NCBI GenBank assembly: GCA_029204225.1
Contig: CM055098.1
Location: 22,759,367-22,823,366 of the forward strand
Direction of reading: 5' to 3'
DNA: 64,000 nt
From: Diphasiastrum complanatum
Taxonomy: Eukaryota; Streptophyta; Lycopodiopsida; Lycopodiales; Lycopodiaceae
Every line of letters begins with the position of its first letter. The stretch's first letter is position 1. The notes beneath the pieces were generated by a model that did not search any database, was not told where the DNA came from, and worked only from the letters and a program-made list of their open reading frames with translations. Below, one piece after another: positions 34,833-45,325 of this stretch. The translations under genes and the position numbers were made by a program.

Positions 34833-36614
34833 CTACTGTTTCCATTTGAATCCTTGAGTCAACTGACCCTCAACCACTGGGGTTTGCTTGGGTAATACAG
34901 GCTCAGAATCCTCAACGTCATCTGACGACGTATACTCGGACTCATCATCATCCGCAACGGAAGCTGCCGTATTCTTGGATGAACTGGCACCAGCCCCGGG
35001 AACTGGTTCTGGAGTCTGTAACTGTCTGCTCTGGACTGAGTTCCAGATAATAGAGAAGAATGCATCATGTTGGCATTTCCCTCTCAAGGACTCGAGTAAC
35101 TCATTACGAATCTGAGTAAAACTCAGCTCGTTTATCATAGGCATTCTACTAAGGGCATCTGCTACTATATTGAATTTTCCACGTCTATATCTGATAGACA
35201 TGTCAAACTCTTGCATCAACTCTGCCCAACGCGCTTTCCGACCTCTAAGCTCAGGTTGATTGCAAAGGTATCTAAGACTCTCATGGTCTGTCAGGACCTC
35301 AAAGTTGGCACCATACAAATAATGCCTCCAAGTCTTAAGGGCATGGACTATAGAAAAGAGTTCCTTTTCATAGGCACTGTACCTAGTCTGAGCTGGCTCG
35401 AGATTTTTACTCTCGAACGCAACTGGTCGTCCACCCTGAGTTAGCACATCACCAACTACAAAGTCGCTAGCATCTGTTTCGACCACAAATGGCTGATTGG
35501 GGTCGACGACCTTTAAAACTGGTGCTGTAGCTAAAGCTGTTTTGAGAGCATCAAAGCTCTCCTGCTGTGCGGACTCCGAAATGAACTCCTTTCCCTTCCC
35601 CTTAAGAATATTTGTGATGGGAACTGCTATCTGAGCATATTCCTTGACAAATCGTCTGTAATATCCCGCCAAACCAATAAAGATCTGAAGTTCCAAAATA
35701 TTCTGAGGTCTTAGGCAACTGAGTATGGCTTTAACCTTATTTGGGTCCATCTTAATCCCATCTGAAGAGATAATGTGACCCAAATATGCTACTTCTTCAA
35801 CGAAGAATTCACACTTGGATTGTTTGGCATAAAGCTTATGCTTTCTGAGCAGTCGAAACACCTTTGTGAGGTGTTTTAGATGCTCCTTCCTTGTTTTGCT
35901 GTAGACGAGGATGTCATCTAAAAATACGACTACAAACTTACCCAAGTATGGTCTGAGGACACTGTTCATCAAGGTCATAAAGGTAGCTGGAGCATTTGTG
36001 AGCCCAAATGGCATCACCTTAAACTCATAATGACCGTGACGAGTCCTAAAAGCTGTTTTCGAGACATCTTCCGACTTTATACGGACTTGATGATATCCCG
36101 ATCTGAGGTCTATTTTACTGAAAAATTTAGGCCCGTCGAGTTGATCAAACAACTCGTCTGCCCGAGGCATAGGGTACTTATTCTTAATTGTGACTTTATT
36201 GAGGGCTCTATAATCTACGCAAAGACGCATAGACCCCTCTTTCTTTTTCACCAATAGGACTGGTGAGGCCCGTGGTGAACTACTGGTCTGAATTTGGCCT
36301 TTCCCAAGATAATCTGGTAACTGCCTAGTTATTTCTTCATCCTCTGTTCGGCTGACCCGATACGGAGGTTTAGAAACAGGTGCTGTATCTGGTACTAGGT
36401 TTATTACATGATCTACCTCTCTGCTAGGTGGTAAACCATGTGGCAAATCTTCAGGAAAAACATCTTTAAATCTAGACAATAAAGTTTCTAATTTACTGAT
36501 TTTCTGCTGAATAGAACTGGAAATAGAAACTTCAGGAATAAACTGAAAGTCACATAAGAATACCTGATGGTCTTCGTCTCCGATTAGCTGATAGAGCTTT
36601 GAACTGCAGACCAT
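34833..36614 (-). CDS. Gypsy B reverse transcriptase-RNase H
   Basis: This is a 593-codon open frame without internal stops. RT motifs are [58 protein letters not shown] and the catalytic [10 protein letters not shown]. The connection [15 protein letters not shown] follows. RNase H shows [40 protein letters not shown] and NIVADALSR. The last 80 residues are an acidic linker before integrase. Together these enzymes copy element RNA into DNA. All main catalytic residues are visible, which makes this the best-preserved retroelement gene in the window. It is separated from protease by a frameshift near 36640. Confidence 0.95.
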   Translation of the reverse strand: MVCSSKLYQLIGDEDHQVFLCDFQFIPEVSISSSIQQKISKLETLLSRFKDVFPEDLPHGLPPSREVDHVINLVPDTAPVSKPPYRVSRTEDEEITRQLPDYLGKGQIQTSSSPRASPVLLVKKKEGSMRLCVDYRALNKVTIKNKYPMPRADELFDQLDGPKFFSKIDLRSGYHQVRIKSEDVSKTAFRTRHGHYEFKVMPFGLTNAPATFMTLMNSVLRPYLGKFVVVFLDDILVYSKTRKEHLKHLTKVFRLLRKHKLYAKQSKCEFFVEEVAYLGHIISSDGIKMDPNKVKAILSCLRPQNILELQIFIGLAGYYRRFVKEYAQIAVPITNILKGKGKEFISESAQQESFDALKTALATAPVLKVVDPNQPFVVETDASDFVVGDVLTQGGRPVAFESKNLEPAQTRYSAYEKELFSIVHALKTWRHYLYGANFEVLTDHESLRYLCNQPELRGRKARWAELMQEFDMSIRYRRGKFNIVADALSRMPMINELSFTQIRNELLESLRGKCQHDAFFSIIWNSVQSRQLQTPEPVPGAGASSSKNTAASVADDDESEYTSSDDVEDSEPVLPKQTPVVEGQLTQGFKWKQ

Positions 36615-36688
36615 AGGACTGTTGGGAACATCATGCTCCCATGCAACTGGATCTCTCGGCCTTTATGCTGAAAGCTGAGGGTGTTCTC

Positions 36689-37237
36689 CTAATAGTTTCT
36701 GTGGAGGGAAGGTCCTAAACTGTAGAGCCAATCTCTCCCGAGAACAATGTCTGTACGATCCAGGTGCATTATCTGAAAGTTTATTTCATCTTGGTACCCC
36801 TGAATACCAAGATTCAAATTACTTACCATAGTTTCCCATATTTTTTTATCTTCACCCTTAGCTAATGAAACTATGTACCTATGCTGACTAGGTACTTCTG
36901 GTAGTTTAAGCTTTTTAACCAGGGTGTAGTTGATGAAATTATGGGTTGCCCCATCATCAAGCATAACTCTTACTGACTGGTTACCAACTTTCCCATGCAT
37001 ACGTACTAGGTCATGCGGCCCAAAGCTGAAGGGTCTCGCTAGCATTGCAGAGGTCAGCTGGCAACAATGTTCATGATCTTCATGATACACTTTGATCTCG
37101 GAAGCTGCCGAGTCACTGGGGAAACATACAGTTTGAACAAGATGAACTTGTTTTTTATCTTTTTTATTTTTTTTAGTAAAAGGCCCCTTGGGACACTGTC
37201 TGACTGTGTGTCCCTTGCCCATACACACAAAGCACAA
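36689..37237 (-). CDS. Gypsy B gag zinc knuckle and protease
   Basis: The frame opens with a CCHC knuckle (CFVCMGKGHTVRQC, spacing C-X2-C-X4-H-X4-C), used to bind element RNA. A Lys-rich linker and a retropepsin follow, with VMLDDGATHNFIN in place of the usual D(T/S)G, so the catalytic triplet reads DDG. The IVLGRDWLYSLGP motif that ends gypsy proteases is intact. A frameshift just after HRNY separates it from RT. Confidence 0.85.
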   Translation of the reverse strand: MCFVCMGKGHTVRQCPKGPFTKKNKKDKKQVHLVQTVCFPSDSAASEIKVYHEDHEHCCQLTSAMLARPFSFGPHDLVRMHGKVGNQSVRVMLDDGATHNFINYTLVKKLKLPEVPSQHRYIVSLAKGEDKKIWETMVSNLNLGIQGYQDEINFQIMHLDRTDIVLGRDWLYSLGPSLHRNY

Positions 37238-37322
37238 ACGTTCTTGTTTGGCTTTCTCAAAATCATCTGGTTTTAAGGGCTGTATGAGTGAAGGGCGTTT
37301 CTGAGGAGCTTCACCTTTAAAT

Positions 37323-38253
37323 TTATCTTGATTCTTTCTTTTTAAAATTTCTTTTTAAATTGAAAGTCTTTCTGAGGAGGCTGCTCAGAAAGTGGCTACT
37401 GTCTCGCCCTCTTCCTACCCACTGAATCATCATAGATTTGAGCATATCTGAGAGCTTGCTCAAGGTAGTAGGCGAGTTTCTCTGGACCTCTACTTTATAT
37501 TCATCTTTGAGGCCACGGACAAATCCCCTGATTTTTTGATAATCATCCATATTTTTAATCTTTAAAATTGCTTCTCGATACTGCGAGATATATTGGATGA
37601 GGGATTTATCTATTATTGTTCTTTCCCAGGCTTCCCAGGCTCTATCAAATTCAGTTTCAGGTAGGAATTCTCTTAGGAAGGCTTCTTCATGACCGGGGAG
37701 TCTGCCCAGTCTCCTGAAGATTTAACCACCACTTATAGGCCATAGGCCCTAAGGAAAGACTGGCCTCAATAGCTTGCAAATGGTCAGGGGTCTGTTTAAG
37801 AGCATGAATGTTCTTCCATTTGCTGAGGAAGGTTTGTAGAATATCTGCATTTCTATCCTTCTCTTCCCCATTAAAAGTAGGAGGCTTTAAATCTTTAAAA
37901 ACACTGGGGTGAGACCGTAAAATCTCACCCGAAACTGATGGAAGTGGAGAAGGGGATAATTGAGAAGTGGAGGGAAGGCTTCCTTTCGCGGAAGTCAAAA
38001 TCAAGCTTTTGAGTTCAGCGAACGAGTCGTCCACACTGGACTTGAAATTGGCTAATGCCAACTTCAGTTCATCCACTTCTGTTACCAACTGGAGGAACTG
38101 CTCCTTGGTAACCAGTTCGTCGAGTTCTTCGGCGAACTGTTCCTGTTCTTCCAATTCCATGGGTTCCTTCCCTTTACTGTAAGCCAAGGCTTCTGTTTCA
38201 AGTTCGTTGAAGCCTCTCTCCGGGGGTTGATCAGGTCCCTGAGGAGTGGTCAT
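37323..38253 (-). pseudogene. Gypsy B gag (frameshifted)
   Basis: The start region (38253-37687) has an acidic coiled segment (LEEQEQFAEELDELV) and a gag core with FNGEEKDRNADILQTFLSKW and AYKWWLNL. A frame change near 37690 is followed by 37550-37323, which carries the end of the core (FVRGLKDEYKVEVQRNSPTTLSKL). Normal chromovirus gag is continuous with the CCHC knuckle that follows at 37237, so this copy is broken at least twice. Confidence 0.8.
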
Positions 38254-39131
38254 CTTCGGAACTGAAAGAGAGCTACCTTAACTTCTGAAGGAAAAAAAGT
38301 CTAAAAGACTAATTTACAACTGTACAAGGGAAAGGAAAGATGACTTAGCTGTTTCTGAGGATTGTACTTCCAAAGAAAAGATGAAGAGGAACCCTCTCAG
38401 CTCTTTACCCAAGATTTCAGATGTGCTGTCCCGGAAAATCCTAGTTTGAAGCTCCAAAACGGTGTCAAATTTCCCGGTGCTTGAGTTGACTAGCTGACTA
38501 ATCTGATTTCAGATGTGGGGCTCCAACAAACTGAGTAAAAACCGGAAATATGCAAGAAAAATCCGGAATTTTTTGAAGTCCTTGCCCTCGCTGTCTGGAC
38601 AGCAACCTGTCTGGCCCAATTTGTTCAATTTACAACTCAAAAATCCACTTGAATCTCTGAGTTGACCTCAGCTGGTAGGTCGCTGGTCTGTGGCAATCAA
38701 GTTTGAAGTTCAAACTTCTGAGAAATCTCGAAAAACAGGGATGAAATGCCACTTTTTCACCTCCCTGTCCAGCGCTGGCCCTGCTAGGAAAATTTGCTTG
38801 AAAACCCCTCAAACTTCCTTGGATTTCTCTGAAATTACAGAGGTAGATGTCTGATCCTACAACGATGGACCTGCTCGCTGATTTCTACTCTAAATCCTTT
38901 CTAAAATCTCCTATCAGATGGCTGAAATCTGATATAGATTGCTGCCTTTCCAGCGATTTACCTACAGAAGGAATTCTACTTCCTACAACTGTAAATTCTC
39001 AGTGAATTTCAAGGGTTTGAAGGCTGCACCTACAACGATTCTCCTCCTCTAACCTTTTCTGAGAAACTGAGAAACATTTCCTATCTTCTGATAGCTTTCT
39101 CTACTGCTGCTCCTGAACTCCCTAGGATGGA
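38254..39131. other. Gypsy B 5' leader
   Basis: An untranslated leader of about 880 bp lies between the PBS and the gag start on the - strand. It is GC-balanced with no long frame, as is common for this type of element. Confidence 0.7.
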
Positions 39132-39147
39132 GATGGCTCTGATACCA
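39132..39147 (-). other. Gypsy B primer-binding site
   Basis: On the - strand TGGTATCAGAGCCATC lies one base after the 5' LTR. It matches the standard plant PBS for initiator methionine tRNA. Confidence 0.95.
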
Positions 39148-39148
39148 G

Positions 39149-39506
39149 TGTAATAGATCCTAACACCCCAGTAGGGCAAACAGTAACTGATCCACCCAAC
39201 CTTGCCTACTCCCTGATATAGAGTAAGCCCCTCCTAGCCCAGTGTGAGGACTGATAGCATGCAACTGCCAAGTGTCGGCCACGTGTCACTGACGTGGCCG
39301 ACTGCACGTCGGGACCCAACTCAGAGCCCTATCCTGCTGACAGGGTCCCTAGGCTGTGTTAGGCCCACCATGGCTATGGACCGTGCTAGGGCACACTACT
39401 CACACTGTCTTGCCCTGTTGGTCATGTACGCTGGACACGACCCTGACTGTGGTATCTGACCTATCTGTGTTCTCTAGGGTTCGGCACTGGTTATGAGCTC
39501 GTAACA
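39149..39506 (-). repeat. 5' LTR of gypsy B
   Basis: 358 bp, the same length as the 3' copy and about 97% identical by hand count. It is followed on the outside by the ATATC duplication. Confidence 0.95.
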
Positions 39507-39945
39507 ATATCGTTGAAGATGCTATTCGTCAGCTCCACAACCACCGGTCTCTTGATGTCAATTTCCTTTCTGGTGAACTCATCAAACCTGTGGCCCAACT
39601 TGCTTCTCCTCCTCTCGCACATTGCTTCAATCACTCTGCTACTGATGGTCTTCCTATGTCCTGGGCAACCAACCTCCTTTGCCCCATTTTGAAAAAAGGT
39701 GATGCAATGCAAGTTGACAACTACCAGACCATCATGATCAGCCACAATGTCACTAAAGTCTTTGGCGCCGTCCTTCATTGCCTGCTTTCTATGGAGGCTG
39801 ATTCACGTGGATTCTATGCTACGGGGCAGGCGGGCTTTCGCTACGGTTACTGCACCCTTGATCATGTGCTCACCCTGCGCAGCATTGTTGAAGAAGCCAA
39901 ACATGTGGGCCGCAAAGTTTTTCTCGGCTCTAGCTTGAGCCTTGG
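39507..39945 (+). pseudogene. LINE copy 3, right part (RT start)
   Basis: This continues the frame interrupted by gypsy B. It has the linker AIRQLHNHRS, then PVAQLASPPLAHCFNH, LPMSWATNLLCPILKKGDAMQ, DNYQTIMISHNVTKVFGAVLH and GQAGFRYGYCTLDHVLTLRSIVEEAKH, all standard early RT blocks of this LINE family. It ends near 39945 before the catalytic FRKAFDS block, where it is cut by a gypsy integrase fragment. Confidence 0.8.
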
Positions 39946-40440
39946 AAAGACTTTGATGTGCTAAATCCAACTTACCTTGCATCTGAGTCAAGAACTCTGC
40001 AACGCTAGGTACCTTCTTGCAAATTCCTAGATTCACTGGACTTGTTGGCTGGAGTCCATAATTGAGCTCAAATGGGATGTGGTTGACTCTCTCCCTACTC
40101 ATCCGCTTGTGGGTGTTCACTATTACTTATTTGCAATTGTGTTCCCAACTTGGCGAATACCGTTGTCCAGAATGTTCTTGTGAACTTGGGATCCTTGTCT
40201 GAGACAATGGACTTCGGAAGTCCATGCAATCTCACTACATGATCAATGAACAATTCTACGACTTGCGGAGCTGTCACTTTCTTTCTTTCTGGTGGCAATA
40301 AAATGAGCCATCTTAGTAACCTGTCACAACTACCAAGATCGAGTCCATCAAATTCTTCTTCCTTGGTAATCCAATAGTAAAATCCATATAGATGCCCTCC
40401 CAACGACTGTGGGTATCTCCAATAAATGGCTACAAGAAAG
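39946..40440 (-). pseudogene. Gypsy integrase fragment (element C)
   Basis: The - strand gives part of an integrase core: VVELFIDHVVRLHGLPKSIVSDKDPKFTRTFWTTVF, LGTQLQISNSEHPQADE, then after a frame break PFELNYGLQPTSPVNLG and the EFLTQMQGKLDLAHQ helix. Both ends are lost. Sequence and gaps differ from elements A and B, so it is a third chromovirus copy. The right border merges into non-coding DNA. Confidence 0.75.
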
Positions 40441-40621
40441 GTCAAAAAATGCTTAAAAAACTGATTTTGGCCCAAATTAGAGATTTTCCAGTGATTTTTG
40501 TGGCTTAAGGCTTGTAGGGCAGCAATTTAGTACTAGTAGTGGGCTGTAAAAATTTCGTGGGGATCCGCCAACCCGTATAGAAGTTATAAATGTTTTTGCA
40601 TTTTGCCCTTCTAGGTAGAGG
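40441..40621. other. Short non-coding spacer
   Basis: No coding signal. It ends in GGTAGAGG (40614-40621), the apparent target duplication of the next element. Confidence 0.5.
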
Positions 40622-41230
40622 CTCAGTTGCAGCGGATCGCGATCCACTACAAAAATGTTCCGGATCACGCGATCCGGAACGTTAGCGATCCGCGACCCGG
40701 ATCGCAATTTATTTATTTATTTATTTTTTGTGGAAAAAGGAGTGGCCAATTTTTTTTGTTTTTGGGTTTAATACTAACTAAATCTTAGTTGAATGGTGGA
40801 CATGCTTTTCCAATAGATATTAGAAATCAGTTTTGAAATGGTGTTCTGATGCCAGTGGTTTGCAGATCTACTGATTCCGTTTTCTGTTAGAAAACGATAG
40901 AAAGAGTTAGAAGGAGCCTTCCTTAGATTGGCGGGAATTGTATACTTCTTGTGGAATAGCTGAAACCATCTACTGATGTCCAAATTTCTGTAACCGTATG
41001 AAAATACAGCTAGTTTTCTTAAACCATCTACTGATGTCCAGATTTCTAATGAATGTAGCCTGTAGCCATCTGAAACCAAGCAACAGATCTGCATAACAAT
41101 TGCTTTTTTGATATCCTTTCACATGATGATACCCATATTGGCAACTATCCAAATTTTTTTTTTATTTGCGTTCCGGGAAACCCTAATGGGAAATCCCGGA
41201 TCACGTTCCGGAACGCGGATTGCAACTTTG
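40622..41230. mobile_element. hAT-like non-autonomous element, GATC-rich ends (copy 1)
   Basis: This 609-bp non-coding element has short terminal inverted repeats (left CTCAGTTGCA, right complement CAAAGTTGCA) and is flanked by GGTAGAGG on both sides (40614-40621, 41231-41238), an 8-bp duplication typical of hAT transposons. Subterminal regions are full of GATC palindromes: GGATCGCGATCC at 40634-40645, a perfect 10-bp-arm hairpin at 40657-40680, and CGTTCCGGAACG at 41204-41215. The centre is AT-rich. Related copies occur at 44885-45325 and, truncated, at 19470-19582. No transposase is encoded, so mobility would need a helper. Confidence 0.7.
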
Positions 41231-41309
41231 GGTAGAGGTGAGTTTGATTTGGGAAAATCAGGATTTTCACCTCTTAAAGTCAAAATCATTTTATTCATGT
41301 GGTGAATCT

Positions 41310-42548
41310 CTAGATCTGCCACTGCTGCAAATGAAAGTAAAAGTTGGTCAACGAATGTTTGACCACGGGACTTTCTGAATAATCAACATTCGGGGGGGCG
41401 ACTAATCTTGCCTTCCATTGATCAATTGATCCATTAGCTTTGTATTTGATCCAATAAACCCATTTGCAAGAAATGATATTCTTACCAATTGGTAGGTCTA
41501 TAACAGTCCATGTCTGGGTTTTGGTAAGAGAATGATACTCTTTGTCCATTGTTGATTTCCACTGATCTGCATCTGGACTAGAAATTGCCTCCGAATAACT
41601 GATTGGCTCCTCAACAAAGTAACAAGTGGCTATGGCGTTGTCAATAAATCTATTGGGAGGAAATCTGTTTGGATTCGATCTTCGAAGAATTGGCTTTTTC
41701 GGTTGCTGCTACTGCTGTTGCAACTGTGTTGAGTTGTCTTGCGAATCATTGATTGGAGTAGAGTCGATATTCGAACTTGATGCGATTTCGGGTATTGATT
41801 TGACATCTGTAACTTTTTCCTTTCCCTTGAGATTAATCTTCGAGAATGATAACGTCTCTACTGAAAGTAATCTTCTTAGTCACTGGATTATAAAATCCTA
41901 AATGCTTTATGGTTCGAAGAGTATCCAACAAAGATAGACTTAGAACTAGTAGTATCTAGCTTCTTACGAAGTTCTGTTGGAATTTGTGTGAAAGCAATAT
42001 AGCATAAAGTTTGAAGATGCCTTATCGAAGGTTTTTAATCTCTCCACACCTCTTCAGGTGTTTTGTTGAATAAGACTTTGGTTGTAAGTCGATTCTGAAG
42101 ATATGCAGTTGTCGAGACAGCTTCGTCCCAAAAGGTCTTCGATAATCCTGCATGTAAAATCAATCATACTTTTTGCACTTTTGACAAGTGTACAATTTTT
42201 ACGTTCAGCCTCTCCATTTGACGGTGGAGAATAGCTGGTGGTATACTGCATAAGAATGCCATGAGTTTTGTAGTAATCTTTGAATTCAGTCAAAATGAAT
42301 TCGCCTCGATCTCGAACAATTTTTTTGGCTGACATATTTCGAAGACAAGTAAAATTGACATGACCTATTCTATAATGCCATAGTAAATCTCTATGTTTCA
42401 AAGTAGAAGTAGATAGAGCTTGAATAGTTGAAGGATTGTAATGACTAAGATTATAAAGATTACCTTGCCTCTTTCCCAGCGCAAGTACCTTTCTGCTTTT
42501 GTCTAATATCGCACAAATATTAGAATCAAATTTGACTTTATGGCCCAA
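41310..42548 (-). pseudogene. Ty1/copia fragment, element 3 (integrase to RT start)
   Basis: On the - strand, 42548-42054 encodes the GAG-pre-integrase and part of integrase (LGKRQGNLYNL, WHYRIGHVNF, RGEFILTEFKDYYKTHGI, SPPSNGEAERKNCTLVKSAKSM). A degenerate linker follows, and then the RT N-terminus at 41549-41310 (MDKEYHSLTKTQTWTVIDLP, CKWVYWIKYKANGSIDQWKARLVA). The catalytic RT and RNase H parts and both LTRs are missing. An internal deletion in integrase removed the D-containing strand. It is an inactive relic. Confidence 0.85.
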
Positions 42549-43159
42549 ATCAGCGATTCACCAGATCGCTTGCGTTTCGGAACGCGGATGCAATGGATCA
42601 CGATATGCTGCATCACTAGTTTTGGCTATGGCATGCAATAAAGAACACGGACTCGCTGAGTCTTGTGCGAGGACAACATGACTATGATCTCAAGCAAAGT
42701 AAGAGCAATATGGCTGTTATGTCCCCATAGGACATAACAAGGCTGGCCTTTCATGTAGGGGCTTAGTGCCCATGCTAGCAAGGATGGGACCCTAGTCCAT
42801 CTACCTTTCAACCATAATCACCACTTTTGAGCCAAACCTATGGACTTGTATGTAGCAAAAAGAACTCTTGACTCATCACATTTGCCTTGCAAATCAAACA
42901 CTAAACCCAACTGCTCAATTTGTATCATAGCTTCTTGTGCCATTCAGGGGAGTAGATTGGTCTTCCTTTAAGGTACAATTTTTTTTAAAATTTGAATGGC
43001 TTCTCTTGAAAATGGATGATCAATTACTGCTCTTTGAATATTCCGAACTGTATAAAGTGATTTTTTTTAATGGTCGTAAGGTTTTTTAAAGCTGATAGTT
43101 TTGTGGGAGTTGGAAATTGCAAATAAACTCTGTCAAGTTAGACTTCTACAAGATATTTT
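42549..43159. other. Non-coding intron sequence with GATC-rich scrap
   Basis: No gene was found. Around 42555-42620 a short GATC/CGGAACGCGGAT segment resembles the subterminal sequence of the hAT-like family and may be a further remnant. Confidence 0.4.
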
Positions 43160-44017
43160 TTCAGGAGTTAGATGCCATTGGGATTACGACATGGCCTTGA
43201 TACCCGGACTCAGTCCTGCCCTCCGTATTGCCTTGGGACAGCATCATGTTTCATGTTTCCTCTCACTTGCTACAAATAGAGACAAGCTGCTTCCACAGGA
43301 CACCTTGGGAACACAGGATATGCCAGCTGGAGACGAAGGAGCATGCATAGTATACTATGAGACCAGGGGTGGATATTTGCCTCTTTCATGATCAAATCCA
43401 ATTACGCTATATTCCCTAATATCATACGTGGACCAGGGATGCGTTGGAAATGTTTTGCTTAAGGAAGCACGGTAGGCAATACGACAATCGCTAGAACTGG
43501 AGATCACCTGCTGTCTTAACATCATCCCCTTTTTCTCGAGGTGCCGTCCATGGATAGATGCTGATGTAGAGTTACAGGATGAGCCAGACATTGCCTCTCA
43601 TTACTGGAGCTGGAGATAGAGACATCATCCCTTACACGCACCGATGCCACGTACCTCTCAATGTCACATTCTCCCTAGGACACCAGCCTACCTACCACGA
43701 TGTACACACCATAGATGCGTAGTACGTATCACAACATATAGCACCACCGTCAGCCACTTCAGCTACCATCATGGTCTTCTTCAGTCCTAGGGCGCTACTG
43801 GATGCCTACTATTCTAGTCAATTGTGTAGATAGATCTATGAGAGATTGTTGAAGACCAGCTGTGCTATGCCTTCGTTTTATGAGCTTGTAGTGTTGCTAC
43901 AGTTCTTTTGTCTTAACTTAATTTCGTTTTGAGAGATTCTTTGTGCATTCCCTTTGTATGAGTCTCTCCTAAAATTTACCTTCTAGTCTTATGCACCTTT
44001 GGGTTGCCCAAGAACAT

Positions 44018-44063
<46 letters not shown>
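43160..44063 (+). mobile_element. LINE 3' fragment with (CT)n tail (copy 4)
   Basis: A diverged C-terminal LINE region begins near 43160 (LSPALRIALGQHHVS corresponds to LRFTLGQLIVS of copy 1). It continues through ACIVYYETRGGY, equivalent to the segment after the zinc finger, and into non-coding 3' sequence. It ends TCTTATGCACCTTTGGG..., ACATTAA and (TC)n at 44021-44063. It is more decayed than copies 1 and 2. Confidence 0.6.
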
Positions 44064-44064
<1 letters not shown>

Positions 44065-44468
44065 GCGGCTCCCTAGCTGTGATGTGATGGCTGTCTGCAA
44101 TCAGTCCAGTGGATGACCATCGCATCTTTACTACAAGAAGCTCTATCAACTGGCAAACGGCTTATCTATTGTGATGGTATTATCAGATTGGTAGATCGTA
44201 AATCTATAGTTAATGAGAATCTGAATTTTGAGATAGAGTCCGAGCTAGAGAAATGGATAGATGTCCAGTTGAACATGTAAATGGTCTATGTACCATATAA
44301 TGCTGGCTATATAACTCTCTTCTTAGTTATACTTGTTTTAGTTATGTTGCTTTGACGGCATTGATCCTTCTGGTTGCCATCTTATTTGACGTACTGGTTC
44401 GTCTTATATGCCTTTTGGCATGGAACAGACGTTAATATAGCTTTCTTTCTTTCTTTTTTTCTTTCTCT
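44064..44468 (+). mobile_element. LINE 3' end (copy 5), abutting copy 4
   Basis: About 400 bp of 3' sequence starts directly after the CT tail of copy 4. It ends with TCTTATATGCCTTTTGGCAT, ACGTTAATATAGC and a (CTTT)n tail (44441-44468). The coding region is too short to place except for a few residues before a stop near 44280. This is the second head-to-tail LINE junction in the intron. Confidence 0.6.
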
Positions 44469-44884
44469 CAATTCTGGATAAAATTTTCAAGGAAATTTTT
44501 AGGATTTCCACGCTTTCTCTATTTGATTCTTTGAAAACGGACATTGTCATTTTGAAATTTGATTTTTTGGGTAAAACCTACAGCTGATTCTTTCTTGCCC
44601 AAGCAAATAAGAGGGTGGCGTAATACATTCAGATGGTGCTCATGATCTATAATGTTTGCATTAAATCTCTTTTAGAGTTAATTTATGGCATTCCTAGTCC
44701 ATTCTTGTAGTGTACAAAGTTCACATTTCATTGGTAGCTCTTTCATGTGCAGCTTTTAGTTCAGCATTTATGTGCTCTGTTGCAGCGACACATTTTAATA
44801 TGACATCAAGATAGTGCAGCAACATCTTTAACATATGAATCTTTTTACAGTTGTATATTTTGTAACATTTACATTACCTACAAT
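44469..44884. other. Intron sequence without features
   Basis: AT-rich; nothing recognised. Confidence 0.4.
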
Positions 44885-45325
44885 CTGAGTTGCAGTGGAT
44901 CGCGATCTGCTGCAAAACGATCCGGATCATGTGATCCTGATCGCCAGTGATCCGGGACCAGAAATGCTATCCCGGATCCAATCTTTTTTCTCATCGCGGG
45001 CAGGGATCCACTGCTGGTTGCAATCCAAATGAAGACCAGAAATACTGAAGTAGATACAATTGAAATGAATAGCCAATGAATATTCCTGTAAAAATGATTT
45101 GCTTCAGTATCTGATATTTATTTGCTTCAGTATCTGATTGAAGTGAATAGCAGATATTGGGGGTTAACCATCTGAAACCAAGCAACAGAGCTGCCTTTTT
45201 GAAATCCTTTCACATGATACTCATATTGGCAGCTTTTGAAAATGAAAAACAACAAATAAATTGCGATCCAGGAAACCCTAATGAGATTTCCCGGATCGCT
45301 ATCTGGAATGGAACGTGCAACATAG
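44885..45325. mobile_element. hAT-like non-autonomous element, GATC-rich ends (copy 2)
   Basis: About 441 bp. The left end CTGAGTTGCAGTGGATCGCG matches copy 1. The right end reads TGCAACATAG (complement CTATGTTGCA). Subterminal GATC-rich blocks are present, and a central stretch shared with copy 1 (ATCTGAAACCAAGCAACAG, TCCTTTCACATGAT) confirms homology. Flanking octamers CCTACAAT and CCTTATAT agree only partly, so the duplication has decayed. It is shorter than copy 1 by an internal deletion. Confidence 0.65.

Larger units (their letters stand above)
33111..39506 (-). mobile_element. Complete Ty3/gypsy chromovirus B with TSD
   Basis: This is a structurally complete LTR retrotransposon of 6,396 bp on the - strand. 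It has two 358-bp LTRs (33111-33468 and 39149-39506), a PBS matching initiator Met tRNA (39132-39147), a PPT (33469-33481) and gag, protease, RT, RNase H, integrase and chromodomain in gypsy order. The target-site duplication is ATATC (33106-33110 and 39507-39511). By eye the LTRs differ at about 12 of 358 positions, mostly transitions, so the insertion is not recent. Several frameshifts and stops mean it is probably not autonomous now. It sits inside a LINE fragment inside intron 2 of the host gene, on the strand opposite to transcription. Confidence 0.95.
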
